A stretch of DNA of 64,000 nt from Sphingobacteriales bacterium (GTDB lineage: Bacteria; Bacteroidota; Bacteroidia; Chitinophagales; UBA2359): positions 186,001 through 250,000 of the forward strand of contig JADJJT010000003.1 in NCBI GenBank assembly GCA_016706405.1, in the 5' to 3' direction. How positions within the stretch are numbered: the stretch's first letter is position 1; every line of letters begins with the position of its first letter. The notes beneath the pieces are model-generated. The model made no database searches, was not told the origin of the DNA, and saw only the letters and a program-made list of their open reading frames with translations. Made by a program: the position numbers and the translations under genes. Positions 61,500-64,000 of this stretch are shown here, in pieces.

Positions 61500-64000
61500 A
61501 TGTATCCGTTTTATTCTAACGCAAAGTCTTTTTTTCTTAGTATTGTTAGTTGTTTTTTTGTACTTACAATATCAATAACAACGGTTCAAATTTACACGCA
61601 AGCGCAGCCCTGCCAATACCTTGCTTATGATGGGTTTCAATACAATAATAATTTACCGTTACATGCATTAAGCCTCGGAACAGGCTGGGACGATACCTGG
61701 GTGGTGCAAGGCGAAAACACCAATATCCCGGGCTACCAAACAACAAACAATACTGCCCTAAACTTTGCCGACCTACAAACCGAAGGTATCTACTGTACTG
61801 GCGGAAATAGTTATTTAACTGCAGGCCGGCAATTAGACGTTACAGCCGGCGGTGCTTTTGATGCCTACCTAAATGCTAATGGCCGCATTGGTGCAGACGG
61901 CACCACCCTGTATTACAGTGTGTTGCTGCGCAAAGAAGCAAACAACAGCGAAAATATTGTTGTCATTTTACACAACGACAATATACCATGGTATGCTAAC
62001 GGCCCCCGAGTAGGCGTAGGTTATTTTGGCGCTGCAAGTGATGTTGGCGGGCAGCGGCGCTGGAGTTTAAGCATTAATGGAACAGTTTACCCAAGCAGTG
62101 TACAGCTAACTGCCGGAAGTACCGCTTTTTTAGTAGTAAGTATAAATTTTGGCGCAACAAATACGGTAAATTTTTACGTCAATCCAAGCAGTATTGGCGG
62201 AAGCGCGCCTACGCCAACCCTAACCCAAACAACCAATTCGGCACTTGAGTTTAGAAGCCTTGCCCTTTATTTAGGAGACGATACTAACAACGGCAGCGTT
62301 GACGAAATACGTTTTGCCAGCACCTACCAATGTGCTACCCCCGATACCGACACGCCCGTTAATTTGCCGCCCGTTGCCGTTATAACTGCTACCCCCATCA
62401 CCGGACAAGCCCCTTTAAACGTAAACCTATCGGGTGCCGACTCGTATGACGGTGACGGCAGTATAGTATCTTACCAATGGGATTTTGGCGATGGAACAGG
62501 CGGCACAACCGGAGTAACAACAAATCATACCTACCACGCATTAGGGCAAATTCCGGTAAGTTTAACCGTAACCGACAACTATGGCCTACAAAACAGCACC
62601 ACCGCCTTTATAACTGTTTTAGACCAAAATAATAGTTTTCCATGCTTAAGTTCGTTTACCTTAGTGCGGCAAGCAAGTTGTAACCAAAACAATGGGCGTA
62701 TTGATGTATATTCACAAATTGTAAGTAGTTTTGAGTTGCGCAATGCCTCAAATACCGTTATGACGGCTACCAACGGTAACGAGTTTCATAATTTAGCGGC
62801 AGGTATTTATACCTATACCGCCAGCAGCGCAACAGGCTGCACCGACACATTTAGCCTGTATGTACCCGTTGATAGTACAACTTGCGCGGGCTGGTCGCCA
62901 GATTTTTGCAGTATGGATATGGGGGTAGGCCTGTCGGGTATTGCCGATTGGATTACAGAGCGGCCTTTTAAAAACTTAATGAAATCGGCGCGCGAAGATT
63001 ATGTGCCTTACCACGAAGGTTGCAATTGTTGGAGCAATAATGCCTTAAACGAAATGAGTTTTGATGCCAACGGCTACCCAACCTCGTTGCCCCAAAATAC
63101 CAGCGCAAGCCCACAAACTTTGTTGCGCATGGTAATTTCAAGCGATGGCGGCTCGTTGCAAAACGGGCAAACCTATGTGCTGCTTTACGATGGCATAGGT
63201 ACAATAAGTATTCATGGCGATGCATTTGCTACCAGCAATACCGCCGGCCGGATGGAGTTTGATGTAGTCGGCTCTGGCAATATTTGGGTGCATTTAGAGA
63301 GTTCACAATCGGGTAATTACCTTCGCAATTTCCGGATGCTGCGCCTTGCCGATGAATTTGCCGACCTAACAAATGCGCCATTTTATCAAACCTTTTTAGA
63401 CCGTATTGCACCATTTCGCAGCCTGCGTTTTATGGATTGGGGTGCTACCAATAACAGCCCTTTAATAAACTGGGCAAACCGCAAACAAACTACCCACCGA
63501 ACCTTTAGCGGCGACAGGGGTGTGCCTTACGAAACAATGATACAATTAGCCAATATTACCCAAAAAGATGTTTGGATTTGTGTGCCGCATTTAGCTGACG
63601 ATGATTTTGTTACCCAAATGGCCACCCTTTTCCGCGACAATTTAAACCCTAATCTAAATATTTACTTAGAGTATAGCAACGAAGTTTGGAACTGGATGTT
63701 TGGGCAAGCACAGCATAACAACGACAACCGGCCGCTTAACCTCAATTATGGCCGAGCTATGGCACAAAAGGCCGACCGCGTATTTAAAATTTGGCATAAT
63801 GTGTTTGGCAACCAAAAAATAAGGGTTAAACGTGTGTTAGGTTTGCAGTTAGGTTTTTCGTACTTAAACGAACAAATTTTATCGCAATTAAAACAAACCG
63901 ATTGGGATTATGCTTCGCCTACCTGGTATTTTGGGCTTGATCACGGGGCATCCGGAAATCCGGTTTTAAACGCAGGCTCAACCGCAGTAAATGTGCTTAC
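61500..64000 (+). CDS. Large secreted PKD-domain protein with glycoside-hydrolase-like region (partial, runs off the right edge)
   Basis: An open frame starting with ATG at 61500 continues without a stop to the window end, so the gene is cut and at least 833 residues long. Signal peptide about 1-37. A lectin-like or laminin-G-like beta region follows (about 40-275), then a PKD domain (about 295-375: PPVAVITATPITGQAPL, SYDGDGSIVSYQWDFGDG, VTDNYGLQNSTT). The last 350 residues resemble a TIM-barrel glycosidase of the GH-A type: FMDWGATNNSPLINWANRK, VWICVPHLADDDF and YLEYSNEVWNWMFGQ, where the Glu in EYSNEVWN could be acid/base. The missing C-terminus would show whether a T9SS tail is present. 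Function unproven. Confidence 0.85.
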   Translation, partial: MYPFYSNAKSFFLSIVSCFFVLTISITTVQIYTQAQPCQYLAYDGFQYNNNLPLHALSLGTGWDDTWVVQGENTNIPGYQTTNNTALNFADLQTEGIYCTGGNSYLTAGRQLDVTAGGAFDAYLNANGRIGADGTTLYYSVLLRKEANNSENIVVILHNDNIPWYANGPRVGVGYFGAASDVGGQRRWSLSINGTVYPSSVQLTAGSTAFLVVSINFGATNTVNFYVNPSSIGGSAPTPTLTQTTNSALEFRSLALYLGDDTNNGSVDEIRFASTYQCATPDTDTPVNLPPVAVITATPITGQAPLNVNLSGADSYDGDGSIVSYQWDFGDGTGGTTGVTTNHTYHALGQIPVSLTVTDNYGLQNSTTAFITVLDQNNSFPCLSSFTLVRQASCNQNNGRIDVYSQIVSSFELRNASNTVMTATNGNEFHNLAAGIYTYTASSATGCTDTFSLYVPVDSTTCAGWSPDFCSMDMGVGLSGIADWITERPFKNLMKSAREDYVPYHEGCNCWSNNALNEMSFDANGYPTSLPQNTSASPQTLLRMVISSDGGSLQNGQTYVLLYDGIGTISIHGDAFATSNTAGRMEFDVVGSGNIWVHLESSQSGNYLRNFRMLRLADEFADLTNAPFYQTFLDRIAPFRSLRFMDWGATNNSPLINWANRKQTTHRTFSGDRGVPYETMIQLANITQKDVWICVPHLADDDFVTQMATLFRDNLNPNLNIYLEYSNEVWNWMFGQAQHNNDNRPLNLNYGRAMAQKADRVFKIWHNVFGNQKIRVKRVLGLQLGFSYLNEQILSQLKQTDWDYASPTWYFGLDHGASGNPVLNAGSTAVNVL

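Overview
The window is chromosomal DNA from a member of the Bacteroidota. Three observations support this. Promoters follow the TAnnTTTG (-7) / TTG (-33) pattern of that phylum, for example TATCTTTG before tRNA-Gln, leuS, the E1 dehydrogenase gene and exbD. Several secreted proteins end in type IX secretion (Por) C-terminal domains. The gene families present (DUF3078, WbqC, RlpA-SPOR, fused E1 alpha/beta, Bacteroidota-type LeuRS with insertions) are typical of the phylum. Base composition is AT-rich (estimated at about 40% GC). Genus cannot be fixed from this window; an uncultured Chitinophagia/Saprospiria- or Sphingobacteriia-like bacterium fits, but that is inference. No phage, insertion sequence, CRISPR array, rRNA operon or obvious genomic island was seen, so this is mostly a housekeeping and cell-envelope region.

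Layout. 0-10 kb: a 25-bp x 5 tandem repeat in front of rtcB, an FKBP lipoprotein, a patatin phospholipase translationally coupled to a secreted GH13 amylase, tRNA-Gln, rlmB, a DUF3078 protein, a lipoprotein, an orphan MCE (MlaD-like) lipoprotein and an RlpA/SPOR protein. 10-20 kb: TPR and RDD proteins, a BamA/TamA-like barrel, a long noncoding stretch with a duplicated terminator module, a DUF1501 protein with a sorting tail, an Ig-like repeat protein, and two tandem paralogous cysteine-rich secreted proteins of unknown family. 20-34 kb: glutaminyl-cyclase-like M28 enzyme, phosphoesterase, TPR lipoprotein, MATE exporter, M32 carboxypeptidase, murB (frameshifted), leuS behind a terminator-like leader, a secreted esterase and nnr (frameshifted). 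34-50 kb: envelope proteins, a LysM/lysozyme-like protein, an orphan response regulator, a fatty acid hydroxylase-like protein, a double FKBP protein, WbqC, a PagL-like protein, a PLP enzyme, hemW, a subtilisin with sorting tail, msrB, an amidase and lptD. 50-64 kb: birA, rsfS, ftsH, a fused E1 dehydrogenase (frameshifted), a PLD-like protein, exbD, a SIMPL protein and the start of a large PKD-domain protein that runs off the right edge.

How the genes work together. Much of the window serves the envelope: outer-membrane assembly (lptD, BamA-like barrel), peptidoglycan synthesis and remodelling (murB, amidase, RlpA, LysM protein), envelope folding and repair (two FKBP proteins, MsrB) and type IX secretion cargo (subtilisin, DUF1501 protein, probably the esterase and the PKD protein). 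The rest covers translation and RNA maintenance (leuS, rlmB, rsfS, rtcB, tRNA-Gln), protein quality control (ftsH) and core metabolism (E1, nnr, birA, hemW).

The most unusual window-wide signal is the palindrome TCCGGA (often ATCCGGAT). It occurs about a hundred times by eye, in genes, spacers, tandem repeats and at least one terminator stem, against roughly nine expected from base composition. It resembles the highly iterated palindromes of cyanobacteria. Three core genes (murB, nnr, the E1 gene) each carry one extra base in a homopolymer; sequencing or assembly indels are the likeliest cause.
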